The notes under the pieces: model-generated
Database searches by the model: none
Told to the model about the DNA's origin: nothing
What the model saw: only the letters and a program-made list of their open reading frames with translations
Made by a program: the position numbers and the translations under genes
Part shown: positions 9,366 through 17,526 of the stretch, piece after piece
Layout: each line of letters starts with the position of its first letter
Position numbering within the stretch: position 1 is the stretch's first letter
Assembly: GCF_014203025.1 (NCBI RefSeq)
Contig: NZ_JACHID010000006.1
Span: forward strand, 104,854 to 168,853
Reading direction: 5' to 3'
Origin: Desulfurispira natronophila
Lineage (GTDB): Bacteria > Chrysiogenota > Chrysiogenetes > Chrysiogenales > Chrysiogenaceae
Length of the DNA: 64,000 bases

Positions 9366-9466
9366 ACTGCTGCCTTTCCAGCAGTCTGCTAGCACATCTT
9401 ATCAATCACAGACGTCACCTTCTTGCAGGTGGCCAGGTTGGCCAGCTTTGCCGGGGAAAACCGAAA

Positions 9467-9493
9467 AGCCCCGTGGCTCAAGGCCACGGGGCT
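9467..9493 (-). terminator. Terminator of rubrerythrin, probably bidirectional
   Basis: An 11-bp perfect stem (AGCCCCGTGGC) with a five-base loop. On the minus strand it is followed by TTTT. On the plus strand it can also end the metallopeptidase transcript (GATTACATTTTC follows). Confidence 0.85.
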
Positions 9494-9559
9494 GATTACA
9501 TTTTCTGAGCAGCACCCTTAGGGTCATAACAGATATTTCAAGGGTATCCTGTTTTCAGA

Positions 9560-10153
9560 TTACCAGTTATACGCCTTGATTTCAAAGTGCTCTTTGGGGT
9601 GAGCGCAGGCAGGACACAAGTCAGGGGCGCCAAGATCGTCGTGCACATAACCGCAGTTACGGCACTTCCACTTGACTTTGGTTTCACGCTTGAAAACGCG
9701 GCTCTGCACAATATTATCGGCGAAGTTCAGGTAGCGCTCTTCGTGCTCTACTTCCACCTTGGCGATATTGCTGAAGATGCTGGCGATAGTTGCGAAGCCT
9801 TCTTCCTGAGCAATCTTGGCGAAATTAGGATAGAGGATTTCGTACTCTTCCTTTTCGCCTTCAGCAGCTGCCTTGAGGTTGAAGAGAGTGTCGCCCATAG
9901 CGACGGGGTAGTCGGCGTTGACATCCACCATCATAGGCTGATCGGATATGCCGTCGAGAATGGCATCGTAAAAGCGCTTGGCGTGTGCGCGCTCGTTATC
10001 AGCGGTCTCGAGGAAAATTTCCTCGATCTGATTGTAGCCTTCCTTGCGGGCGCGGGAAGCGTAGTACGTATAGCGCATTCGAGCCTGGGACTCACCGGCA
10101 AATGCTTTCATCAAATTCCCCAGGGTCTGGGTTCCGTCTAATTTCTTTGACAT
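9560..10153 (-). CDS. rbr: Rubrerythrin (classical domain order)
   Basis: The 197-residue non-heme iron peroxidase reduces H2O2 to water, with electrons from rubredoxin or NADH systems, in the cytoplasm of anaerobes. The N-terminal ferritin-like diiron domain shows Glu/His ligands (AFAGESQARMRY, ETADNERAHAKRF, EVEHEERY). The C-terminal rubredoxin domain shows CRNCGY and CPACAHP. Length is typical (190-200). AGGAG lies seven bases before the ATG. A TTGACA -35 and a Fur/PerR-type box lie directly upstream, so it is probably induced by peroxide or iron starvation. A second rubrerythrin with swapped domains is at 29.6 kb. Confidence 0.95.
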   Translation of the reverse strand: MSKKLDGTQTLGNLMKAFAGESQARMRYTYYASRARKEGYNQIEEIFLETADNERAHAKRFYDAILDGISDQPMMVDVNADYPVAMGDTLFNLKAAAEGEKEEYEILYPNFAKIAQEEGFATIASIFSNIAKVEVEHEERYLNFADNIVQSRVFKRETKVKWKCRNCGYVHDDLGAPDLCPACAHPKEHFEIKAYNW

Positions 10154-10182
10154 ACTTTTCTCCTCTCAGGTTCGTTTGTTTT

Positions 10183-10217
10183 CGATAATAATTATCATCT
10201 AGCTGCGCCACTGTCAA
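10183..10217 (-). promoter_or_regulatory. Rubrerythrin promoter with Fur/PerR-like box
   Basis: On the minus strand a consensus TTGACA (10212-10217) precedes an AT-rich -10 region. That region overlaps a near-perfect 7-1-7 palindrome, CGATAATAATTATCA (10183-10197), matching the Fur consensus TGATAATNATTATCA at 14 of 15 positions. PerR boxes look similar, so the regulator cannot be named. Confidence 0.7.
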
Positions 10218-10232
10218 GCCTACCTGCGTGAT

Positions 10233-11540
10233 TCAGCCCTTGACTGCAGAATCGCGCAGTAACAAGGCCATGATAACGTTCAACCCCACGGCGGTCAATA
10301 CAGGGTTCAACACAGCTTGTGACGAAAGCTCCAAGGCCAGGGCCAGGCAACCACAGGTAACGATGATCAGCATGGCTCCCCATGAGCGCAGGCGCAGGTT
10401 GAGGTAAGCATAGAGCACCAGCATGGCTGGTCCGGCCGCATAGAATGTGTAGGCGGCCCGCATCATGTCGAGAATATCACTGAAGTACAGGGCCAGCATG
10501 ATTCCCAGGGTTCCCAGGGCAAAGCTGACCACCTTGAGCAGCGTCAGGGAGAGGGCCTGCTTGCAGAGGTCCCGGTTCAGTGTGGTAACGGCCGTCATAA
10601 GGACAGTGTCTGCCGAAGAGATCATTACCAGCAGGAACATGATGCGTAAAATAGCGTCCATGGGCGAGGCAAAAATAGTATCGATCAGCGTGGGGAAAAG
10701 CAGGTAGCTGTTGCTCAGAGGCGCCATGGCCGTCAGGGACTTCCAGGCAATGTAGGCAATGGTGGCCGAGATGGTCACCTTGATAATGCCCCCAAACAGG
10801 AGTCCTCGGCGCGCTGAGGCCACATTGCGGGCATAAAGGGCCCGGCTGCTCACATCGGGACCGGTAAGGCCAGAGAGGAACATCATGATGAAGAAGGCGA
10901 TCTGGGTGGCGGTGCCAAGGGCCTCGGGCGCGGCAGCTGGCTGATAGCTGTGATCGGCAAAGAAGAGGGTGATGCCGATTATGACAAAGCCCATGACGAT
11001 AATAGCGGCCTGGATAATGTCGGTATAGAATACTCCCCGCTGGCCGCTGAAGAAAATGTAGATCAGGAAGCAGACTCCCGCCACCATAATAGCCAGATTG
11101 CCCTGCAGGAAAAAGTCCGGCGGCAGGAACATGGTGAAGGATCTGATGAGCAGGCCAAACCACGCCATTCCGGTCAAGATGATAAATATCGCACTGACTT
11201 TACCCACTGCGGGTCCGTACTGAATAGTGATGTAGTGGGCCAAAGTATCGGCACCACTCTCCCGCAGTTTGCGCGCAAAGAAGAGGCCGAAGACCATCAG
11301 CCCGATGCCGATGGGGATGTCGATAAGAATGCCGCTGATGCCGTGGTTGTACACCATGTGGGCCAGCACAATGGTGGCACTGCCGCCAATGGTAGTGGCG
11401 GCAGTGGAGAGGCTGGCAGAAAAAGTGGATATGGACTTGCTGGCGTAGAGCCAGCCTGGACTGCTACTGGCTTCGCGACAGCGCCATCCAATCAGGATAA
11501 ACCCGCTGAATACCAGCACAAAGAGCACTGAAAAGGTCAT
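10233..11540 (-). CDS. Sodium:solute symporter family (SSS) transporter
   Basis: A 435-residue polytopic protein with about a dozen hydrophobic segments. The SSS pattern is visible early: FSASLSTAATTIGGSATIVL fits the helix that holds the sodium site, and ADTLAHYITIQYGP resembles the ADxxxxRYG region after it. It is shorter than usual (480-550). The substrate is not evident. Its ATG overlaps the dCMP deaminase stop by four bases, so it is the last gene of the glyA-dCMP deaminase-SSS unit. Co-transcription suggests a nucleoside, amino acid or pantothenate-like substrate, but this is only inference. Confidence 0.75.
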   Translation of the reverse strand: MTFSVLFVLVFSGFILIGWRCREASSSPGWLYASKSISTFSASLSTAATTIGGSATIVLAHMVYNHGISGILIDIPIGIGLMVFGLFFARKLRESGADTLAHYITIQYGPAVGKVSAIFIILTGMAWFGLLIRSFTMFLPPDFFLQGNLAIMVAGVCFLIYIFFSGQRGVFYTDIIQAAIIVMGFVIIGITLFFADHSYQPAAAPEALGTATQIAFFIMMFLSGLTGPDVSSRALYARNVASARRGLLFGGIIKVTISATIAYIAWKSLTAMAPLSNSYLLFPTLIDTIFASPMDAILRIMFLLVMISSADTVLMTAVTTLNRDLCKQALSLTLLKVVSFALGTLGIMLALYFSDILDMMRAAYTFYAAGPAMLVLYAYLNLRLRSWGAMLIIVTCGCLALALELSSQAVLNPVLTAVGLNVIMALLLRDSAVKG

Positions 11541-12019
11541 TGGTTACTTCCACCCCTGGGGTGTGATGAGTGGTGGCAGGGGATTCCCGCCTCGGCAAAA
11601 TATTGCTGGGTGAGGGTGTCGGGGTAGCCGTAGAGATACTTTACTTCGACTATGCCGGCACCGATGATGATCTTGGCACAGATGGAGCAGGGCTGATGGG
11701 TACAGTAGAGGGTGCTGCCCTGGGCAGAGGTGCCAAAGCGAGCCGCCTGCAGGATGGCGTTCTGTTCGGCGTGAAGGCCGCGACAAATTTCGTGATGGGT
11801 GCCGCTGGCAATGCCCCGCTCGTCGCGCAGGCAGGAGCCGATCTCCATGCTGGAGCGCACCCCCGGTGGGGCGCCATTGTAGCCGGTGGCAATAATGCGC
11901 TTGTCCCGCACCACAATGGCCCCGATCTGGCGCCGCAGGCAGCTGGCCCGCCGCGCCACTTCCAGGGTAATATTGAAGAAGTATTCGTCCCAGTCAGGTC
12001 GAACCCGCGGCGGGGTCAT
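11537..12019 (-). CDS. dCMP deaminase family protein
   Basis: The 160-residue protein carries the zinc site His83-Ala-Glu85 (GLHAEQNAI) and PCSIC (Cys111, Cys114), typical of deoxycytidylate deaminases. The N-terminal [13 protein letters not shown] and TGYNGAPPG stretches are shared with ComEB/dCMP deaminase, and the latter binds nucleotide. It should convert dCMP to dUMP, the thymidylate synthase substrate. It overlaps both neighbours by four bases (glyA upstream, the transporter downstream), so translation is coupled. Together with dut a little upstream it gives two routes to dUMP, while GlyA supplies methylene-THF. Confidence 0.88.
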   Translation of the reverse strand: MTPPRVRPDWDEYFFNITLEVARRASCLRRQIGAIVVRDKRIIATGYNGAPPGVRSSMEIGSCLRDERGIASGTHHEICRGLHAEQNAILQAARFGTSAQGSTLYCTHQPCSICAKIIIGAGIVEVKYLYGYPDTLTQQYFAEAGIPCHHSSHPRGGSNQ

Positions 12020-13275
12020 GCATTCCTCTGCAACAGCTCCCGGTAGAGGGGGAACTGGGCTGCCAGGGCCCGCACTTCCTGACGCACCTGCGCCAGCACC
12101 TGTTCGTCTTCCATGTTATCCAGCACACGCACCATCAGCTGTGCCACCTGCGCTGCTTCCTTTTCCGTAAAGCCACGGGTGGTAATGGCAGGGGTGCCGA
12201 TGCGAATACCGCTGGTGACGAAAGGGCTGCGGGTGTCGAAGGGAACACCGTTTTTATTAACCGTAATCTCCGCCTCGCCCAGGGCCTTCTCAGCGGCCTT
12301 ACCGGTGATATCCTTGGCCGTCAGGTCGATGAGAATCAGGTGGTTGTCGGTTCCGCCACTGACCAGATCGTATCCGGCCTTGTTAAACTCTTCGGCCATG
12401 GCGCGGGCATTAGCTACCACTTGACGCTGGTAAGTCTTAAAGCCAGGCTCAAGCGCCTCCTTGAAGGCCACCGCCTTGCCGGCGATAACGTGCATGAGGG
12501 GTCCGCCCTGGATGCCGGGGAAAACCCGTGAGTTGATTTTTTTGGCAATGGCTTCGTCATTGGTCATGATCATGCCGCCACGGGGCCCCCGCAGGGTTTT
12601 GTGGGTGGTGGTGGTGACAATGTGAGCCACTCCAATCGGGCTGGGGTGCTCCCCCGCCACTATCAGGCCGGCAATATGCGCGATGTCGGCAATCAGGCAG
12701 GCACCCACTTCGTCAGCAATGGCACGGAAGCGCTGAAAATCGATGGTTCGCGGATAAGCTGAGGCACCACAGATGATAATTTTGGGGCGATGCTCCCGGG
12801 CCAGACGCTCCACTTCCTCGTAATCGATGTACTGGTTGTCTTCGCGCACTCCATAGGCCACCACATTGAAGAGCAGGCCCGAGAAGTTTACCGGGCTGCC
12901 GTGGGTCAGGTGCCCCCCGTGGGCCAGGTTCATACCCAGGATGGTGTCACCGGCCTCGGCCACCGCCAGATAGGCCCCCATGTTGGCCTGGGAGCCGGAG
13001 TGGGGCTGAACATTGACAAACTCGCAGCCGAACATCTCTTTGGCCCGAGCAATGGCAACGTTCTCGGCCATGTCCACCACTTCGCAGCCGCCGTAGTAAC
13101 GCTTGGCCGGATAGCCTTCAGCATATTTATTGGTAAGGGTGGAGCCCACCGCCTCCATCACCGCCGGGCTGGTAAAGTTCTCGCTGGCAATAAGTTCGAT
13201 ACCCTCTTCCTGGCGAACGGTTTCGGCGCGGATGATATCGAAAAGTTCAGGGTCAAAACTCTTGAGTGTCTGCAT
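12016..13275 (-). CDS. glyA: Serine hydroxymethyltransferase
   Basis: The 419-residue PLP enzyme interconverts serine plus THF with glycine plus 5,10-methylene-THF. The PLP lysine lies in [16 protein letters not shown] near residue 226. Other family signatures are [21 protein letters not shown] and [11 protein letters not shown]. Length equals the usual 415-420. AAGGTG lies six bases before the ATG. It begins the downstream half of a minus-strand cluster. The 208-base gap to ribE is filled by a dispersed repeat (13312-13471), so it may have its own promoter. Confidence 0.97.
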   Translation of the reverse strand: MQTLKSFDPELFDIIRAETVRQEEGIELIASENFTSPAVMEAVGSTLTNKYAEGYPAKRYYGGCEVVDMAENVAIARAKEMFGCEFVNVQPHSGSQANMGAYLAVAEAGDTILGMNLAHGGHLTHGSPVNFSGLLFNVVAYGVREDNQYIDYEEVERLAREHRPKIIICGASAYPRTIDFQRFRAIADEVGACLIADIAHIAGLIVAGEHPSPIGVAHIVTTTTHKTLRGPRGGMIMTNDEAIAKKINSRVFPGIQGGPLMHVIAGKAVAFKEALEPGFKTYQRQVVANARAMAEEFNKAGYDLVSGGTDNHLILIDLTAKDITGKAAEKALGEAEITVNKNGVPFDTRSPFVTSGIRIGTPAITTRGFTEKEAAQVAQLMVRVLDNMEDEQVLAQVRQEVRALAAQFPLYRELLQRNA

Positions 13276-13311
13276 GTTTCACCTTTTATAAAAATAATTT
13301 ATGGATACAAG

Positions 13312-13471
13312 AAAGGAACTATTCGCGGAGTTCTGGCACTCGCACCAGTATTCCTCCCAGAGACGCTCACTTTCGTCTGAGGTCCTGCGTCTCTGCCGCT
13401 CGCCATCCAGGCTCGCTCTCGGAACACTGGCGCTCCTGCTGAAAAATCGCAGGGTGGTCGTAAATGGCTAC
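13312..13471. repeat. Dispersed intergenic repeat, copy A
   Basis: The core TGCCGCTCGCCATCC-n-GGCTCGCTCTCGG...CTGGCGCTCCT starts at 13394 and recurs at 17367 and 57330. The ends read GGAACTATTCGCGG and, reversed, GTAGCCATTTACG. These resemble the terminal inverted repeat seen more clearly in copy B. It lies between ribE and glyA and has no credible coding content. Confidence 0.75.
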
Positions 13472-13483
13472 AATACCGTTGGA

Positions 13484-14146
13484 TTAGCCAAAGCCGTTGG
13501 CACGCAGCTTTTCCATGGTCAACGTCGACGGAGACGCTCCATCGGACTTTGACCCGCCCATCAAGCGCTCCAGATATTTAGCCACCAGATCACATTCGAT
13601 ATTCACCACGGCCCCCACCGGCTGCTCCGGCAGGATCGTTAATCCCTGGGAGTGGGGAATCAGGTTGATAGAGAACTCTCCCTTGGAATCATCGAGACCA
13701 AAAACCGTCAGGCTGATGCCATCAATAGCAACCGAGCCGCGCTCAATAACGTAGCGCATCATCTGCGGGTGGGCAAGGCGAAAGCGCAGGCGCCAGGAGC
13801 TGCCATCGCGACTGCGATCAACCAGGGTGGCCGTAGTATCCACGTGACCTGCTACCATGTGCCCGTCAAAACGGCCATTGGCAGCCATGGCTCGCTCCAG
13901 GTTGACCCGGTCACCGGCAGTATAGCGGCCCAGGGCAGTTACGCGCAGACTTTCGTTGGAGATATCGGCGCTGAAGGAGCTGGCTCCAAATGCAGTGACA
14001 GTCAGGCAAACACCATTGACCGCAATACTGTCACCCAGCTTTACTCCATCCAGCACCTGCCGGCAGGTAATTTCCACGCAACAGTGGCCCCCTGAAGGCT
14101 GCAGGCGCGCAATGGTTCCCACCTCTTCGATAATACCTGTAAACAT
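13484..14146 (-). CDS. ribE: Riboflavin synthase, alpha subunit
   Basis: I place the start at ATG 14146 (MFTGIIEEVG), the invariant N-terminus of riboflavin synthase; the longer frame to 14347 only reads through dut. The resulting 220 residues hold two lumazine-binding repeats, with NGVCLTV and DGISLTV as the matching motifs of each half. The enzyme dismutates two 6,7-dimethyl-8-ribityllumazine molecules to riboflavin. AAGGAG lies ten bases upstream. Only seven bases separate it from dut, so pyk-dut-ribE is one transcript. The other rib genes are not in the window. Confidence 0.95.
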   Translation of the reverse strand: MFTGIIEEVGTIARLQPSGGHCCVEITCRQVLDGVKLGDSIAVNGVCLTVTAFGASSFSADISNESLRVTALGRYTAGDRVNLERAMAANGRFDGHMVAGHVDTTATLVDRSRDGSSWRLRFRLAHPQMMRYVIERGSVAIDGISLTVFGLDDSKGEFSINLIPHSQGLTILPEQPVGAVVNIECDLVAKYLERLMGGSKSDGASPSTLTMEKLRANGFG

Positions 14147-14153
14147 GCTCTTT

Positions 14154-14693
14154 CTACTCCTTGCCACTGGAGCCGAAGCGGCGCGTTCCCCGCGAGCTGG
14201 TCGCAAGCTGGTCGCTGGGAACCAGGTTGACCCGCGGTACCGGGAAGATGAGCATCTGACAGATGCGGTCGGCGTTGCGTATGACAAAAGGTTCGGCCTT
14301 GAGGTTAGCACAGATAAAGTGCACTTCGCCCCGGTAGCCGCTGTCAATCGTGGCCGGCGAGTTGGGGCAAAACAGCCCCTGCAGGCTCAAACCGCTGCGG
14401 GGACGAATCTGGGCCTCGTAGCCATCGGGAAGTTCCATGGCAATCCCCAGGGGTACCGCATGTATAAAGGCCTGGCGCAGCTGACTTGGGTCAAGCTGCC
14501 GCTCGTCGCACCAACGCTCCAGACGGTGTGATGCACGGTCCTCGTCATAGGCCCAGTGGCAGGGCAACAGCACCAGATCCTGCTCCATACGGGCGTAGCA
14601 GTCCAGCCCCGCATCCCCTTCGTAGGTATAGCGGGGCATAATACCGCCTTCAATCAGCTGAAACTTCACATCCAGTTGCCCGGGTTTTTCCAC
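14154..14693 (-). CDS. dut: dUTP diphosphatase with an internal insertion
   Basis: The trimeric dUTPase motifs are all present in 179 residues: DAGLDCYA (27-34), RPRSGLSL (97-104), TIDSGYRGEV (115-124, with the catalytic-pocket Asp117 and Tyr120), ADRICQMLI (141-149) and RGTRRFGSSG (168-177). It hydrolyses dUTP to dUMP and PPi. The protein is about 30 residues longer than standard dUTPases (145-155). The extra Trp/Arg/Glu-rich stretch sits between motifs 1 and 2 (roughly 45-78). The start is GTG with GGAG eight bases upstream. It is co-transcribed with pyk and ribE. Confidence 0.9.
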   Translation of the reverse strand: MEKPGQLDVKFQLIEGGIMPRYTYEGDAGLDCYARMEQDLVLLPCHWAYDEDRASHRLERWCDERQLDPSQLRQAFIHAVPLGIAMELPDGYEAQIRPRSGLSLQGLFCPNSPATIDSGYRGEVHFICANLKAEPFVIRNADRICQMLIFPVPRVNLVPSDQLATSSRGTRRFGSSGKE

Positions 14694-14704
14694 CGTACTC
14701 GCTC

Positions 14705-16129
14705 CTACTCCACCGTCAAAATCTGTAAAAAGTTGCTCTCGCCATGGTGCTCAAAGGGATAGCTGCTGGTGAGAATCACCTTGTCGCCGTGTTTCACCAC
14801 ACCGCGATACTCGGAGATCTTGTGAGCCCGATCCATAAGATCCTCAATAGACTGCACCGGCTCTATCAACACCGGCTGAATGCCCCACAGCAAGCTCAGG
14901 CGGCGATAAAGATACTCAAAGGGGGTAAAGGCAAGAACGGGAATGCGGGGACGGTGGCGGGACACCAGTCGCGCCGTACCTCCCCGTTGGGTATAGACCC
15001 AGACCGCCTTGATGGGCAGGCGGTTGACAATGGCCTCAATGGCACCACCAATAGCGTGGGGCACCGCATCCACGTTGGCAAAGCACATCTGTTCGATATG
15101 CTGGAAGTGATCTTCCGCCATACCTCCCTCAACCTCACTGGCAATGCGGGCCATCATGCGCACCGCTTCCACCGGATACTGGCCGCTGGCCGTTTCGCCA
15201 CTGAGCATGATGGCATCACTGCCATCCAGAATAGCGTTGGCCACATCACTGGCCTCGGCCCGGGTAGGACGAGGATTGTTGATCATGGACTCCAGCATCT
15301 GAGTGGCCGTAATAACGGGAATGGCCCGTTCATTGGCCTGATGAATGAGCTTTTTCTGTATCAGGGGCACCTGCTCCGGCGGCAGCTCTACCCCCAGGTC
15401 GCCACGGGCCACCATAATGCCATCGGCTATATCAAGAATTTGGTTAAAGTGCTTTACCGCCTCCGGCTTTTCTATTTTGGCAATAACGGGAGTATTTTTG
15501 CCCTTGCCCGCAATGATCGTCTTAAGCTCCTCCACGTCGACGCGAGAACGCACAAAAGACAAAGCAATAAAGTCAACTTCATTCTCCAGACCGAAGCACA
15601 GGTCCTCATAGTCCTTTTCGGTAATGGCGGGCGTACTGACATTGACCCCCGGCAAATTGATACCCTTATTCTCTCCCAGGGTACCACCGTTGATGACCTC
15701 CGTCTCTACTTCCTCGCCTTCCACACTCACCACTTGCAGCTCAATCAGGCCGTCACACAACAGTATGCGATCGCCCTTGCTCACATCCCGCGGCAGTGGC
15801 GTATAGGTGGTACTTACCTTTTCGGCACTGCCTGTGATAGTATCAGTTGTGATAAAAAATCGCTGCCCGGCCTTGAGTTCAACCGGCTGGCCATCCACCA
15901 GCTTTCCGGTACGCATTTTCGGCCCCTGCAGGTCCTGAAGAATGGCCACGGGGACACCCAGCTCCCGGGAGACTTCCCGCACATTGCGGATAACCTCCCG
16001 ATGATCGTCGTGAGTGCCGTGTGAAAAGTTCAGACGGGCCACATTCAGTCCGGCCCGGATAAGATTGGCTATGTTTTCCCGCGAATTTGAAGCGGGACCA
16101 ATGGTGGCAACAATTTTCGTCTTGCGCAT
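14705..16129 (-). CDS. pyk: Pyruvate kinase
   Basis: The 474-residue glycolytic enzyme converts PEP and ADP to pyruvate and ATP. Signatures: MRKTKIVATIGPAS at the N-terminus, NFSHGTHDDH, the active-site block AKIEKPEAVKHF and MVARGDLGVELPPEQVP, and ATQMLESMINNPRPTRAE. Length matches the family (470-480). GGGAGG lies eight bases before the ATG. It is first of a minus-strand unit with dut and ribE, and divergent from the PfkB kinase across a 95-base gap. The C-terminal allosteric domain is complete. Confidence 0.97.
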   Translation of the reverse strand: MRKTKIVATIGPASNSRENIANLIRAGLNVARLNFSHGTHDDHREVIRNVREVSRELGVPVAILQDLQGPKMRTGKLVDGQPVELKAGQRFFITTDTITGSAEKVSTTYTPLPRDVSKGDRILLCDGLIELQVVSVEGEEVETEVINGGTLGENKGINLPGVNVSTPAITEKDYEDLCFGLENEVDFIALSFVRSRVDVEELKTIIAGKGKNTPVIAKIEKPEAVKHFNQILDIADGIMVARGDLGVELPPEQVPLIQKKLIHQANERAIPVITATQMLESMINNPRPTRAEASDVANAILDGSDAIMLSGETASGQYPVEAVRMMARIASEVEGGMAEDHFQHIEQMCFANVDAVPHAIGGAIEAIVNRLPIKAVWVYTQRGGTARLVSRHRPRIPVLAFTPFEYLYRRLSLLWGIQPVLIEPVQSIEDLMDRAHKISEYRGVVKHGDKVILTSSYPFEHHGESNFLQILTVE

Positions 16130-16224
16130 AGTGCAGGCCTCCCGGTTGCAGGCTGTTGAAAAACCAGCACATACTACACCAAAACCCCGAGAATCCTCTA
16201 GTTTAAAATTTCAGGAGCCCCTTT

Positions 16225-17217
16225 ATGTCAAAAAACTACCAGGTATACGGAATCGGCAACGCCCTTGTAGACTACGAATTCGCCGTCAGTGAATCCACCT
16301 TGCGCCAGGTTGGGCTGGAAAAGGGAGCCATGACCCTGTGTGAAATCCACGAGCAACAGGAGCTGCAGGATAAACTTTCCCACATCGACCCTAAGCGTGC
16401 CAGTGGCGGATCTGCCGCCAATACCCTCATCGCCCTGGCCCAGTTTGGTGGCCATTCCTTCTACTCCTGCAAAGTGGCCAACGATGCCGACGGCAAGTTT
16501 TACTACCAGGACCTGCTCGCAGCCGGCGTCGACTCCAATGTGACTGCCACAAATCGCCAACTGGGAACCACCGGCACCTGCGTTGTCCTCATAACCCCCG
16601 ATGCCGAACGTACCATGAGCACCTACCTGGGAATTACCAGCGACATATCCAGCAGTGAGCTGGTACCGGAAGCCCTGATCAACTCGGCCTGGCTCTACAT
16701 GGAAGGCTACCTGGCACCCTCCCCCAGCGGCCTGGAAGCTACTCTCAACGCCCGGGAACTGGCTCAACAACACGGCACCCGCATCGCCCTGACCCTCTCC
16801 GACTCCAGCATGGTACAATACTTCCGCCCTCAACTGGACCAGATGGTGGGCCGGGGCGTCGACCTGCTCTTCTGCAACGAGACCGAGGCCAAACTCTACA
16901 CCGGCTGCGAGGATATTATGGAAGCGGGACAGGTGCTGCGCCAAATGTCCCACGCCTTTGTCATAACCCGTGGGGCACGAGGTGCCCTGCTCTTTGACGG
17001 CCGACATTTCACCACCATCCAAACCCCCAAGGTCAAAGCCATCGACACCAACGGAGCAGGCGACATGTTTGCCGGAGCATTCCTCTACGGCATCAACAAC
17101 GGCATGAATTACGAGACCGCTGCCAGTTTTGCCTGCCACGCCAGTGCCCGACTGGTTACCAGCTTTGGACCGCGCTTTACGCAAGAGCAAGCTCGCGAAG
17201 TTCTGCAGGGTTTTTGA
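16225..17217 (+). CDS. PfkB-family kinase, probably adenosine kinase
   Basis: The 330-residue ribokinase-fold kinase begins GIGNALVDYEF and has SGGSAANTLIALAQFGG (substrate region) and the second PfkB signature DTNGAGDMFAGAFLYG, whose Asp is the catalytic base and whose GAGD is the anion hole. The overall pattern, including LGITSDIS, resembles bacterial adenosine/nucleoside kinases more than ribokinase or fructokinase. It would phosphorylate adenosine to AMP for purine salvage. AGGAG lies seven bases upstream. It has no co-transcribed partner and is followed by repeat copy B and a shared terminator. Confidence 0.78.
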   Translation: MSKNYQVYGIGNALVDYEFAVSESTLRQVGLEKGAMTLCEIHEQQELQDKLSHIDPKRASGGSAANTLIALAQFGGHSFYSCKVANDADGKFYYQDLLAAGVDSNVTATNRQLGTTGTCVVLITPDAERTMSTYLGITSDISSSELVPEALINSAWLYMEGYLAPSPSGLEATLNARELAQQHGTRIALTLSDSSMVQYFRPQLDQMVGRGVDLLFCNETEAKLYTGCEDIMEAGQVLRQMSHAFVITRGARGALLFDGRHFTTIQTPKVKAIDTNGAGDMFAGAFLYGINNGMNYETAASFACHASARLVTSFGPRFTQEQAREVLQGF

Positions 17218-17257
17218 GTTAACCGGCTGCTGAAAAAACCACCTACTCTATTCTGCA

Positions 17258-17449
17258 CGTAACCATTCACGGTGTAGTGATTTTTTAATGGTTAGCGTGC
17301 TGCAGAGTACCGTAGAACGGTATTCACGCCAGTGTCTCCTCCCAGACGCTCTCGCTTTCATCCCTGTGCCGCTCGCCATCCGGGCTCGCTATCGGAGTCC
17401 CTGGCGCTCATACCGAAAAATGTACATTGCCTTACCGTGAATAGTTACG
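17258..17449. repeat. Dispersed intergenic repeat, copy B, with terminal inverted repeats
   Basis: The ends CGTAACCATTCACGG (17258-17272) and CCGTGAATAGTTACG (17435-17449) are inverted repeats with one mismatch. The shared core TGCCGCTCGCCATCCGGGCTCGCT starts at 17367. Length is about 190 bases, with no open frame of note. It lies between the convergent PfkB kinase and acnB genes. The structure is MITE-like; no transposase is present. Confidence 0.8.
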
Positions 17450-17456
17450 ATTTTTC

Positions 17457-17493
17457 AAAAAAATTCCCCCGCCGGAGCTTCGGCGGGGGAATT
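17457..17493 (-). terminator. Strong terminator of acnB, bidirectional
   Basis: A 13-bp perfect stem AATTCCCCCGCCG (17462-17474 with 17481-17493) and a six-base loop. On the minus strand seven T residues follow (17457-17463, overlapping the stem foot). On the plus strand AATTTT follows, so it can also end the PfkB transcript. Confidence 0.93.
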
Positions 17494-17526
17494 TTATGAT
17501 GAATTCAAAGATATTGCGCGCTGTTC

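Noticed and set aside
13301..13552. 83-codon frame over repeat copy A
   Set aside because: It is translated dispersed repeat; the same stretch appears in other intergenic gaps in different frames.
14744..16024. 426-codon antisense frame inside pyk
   Set aside because: Shadow of the pyruvate kinase frame; no recognisable domain.
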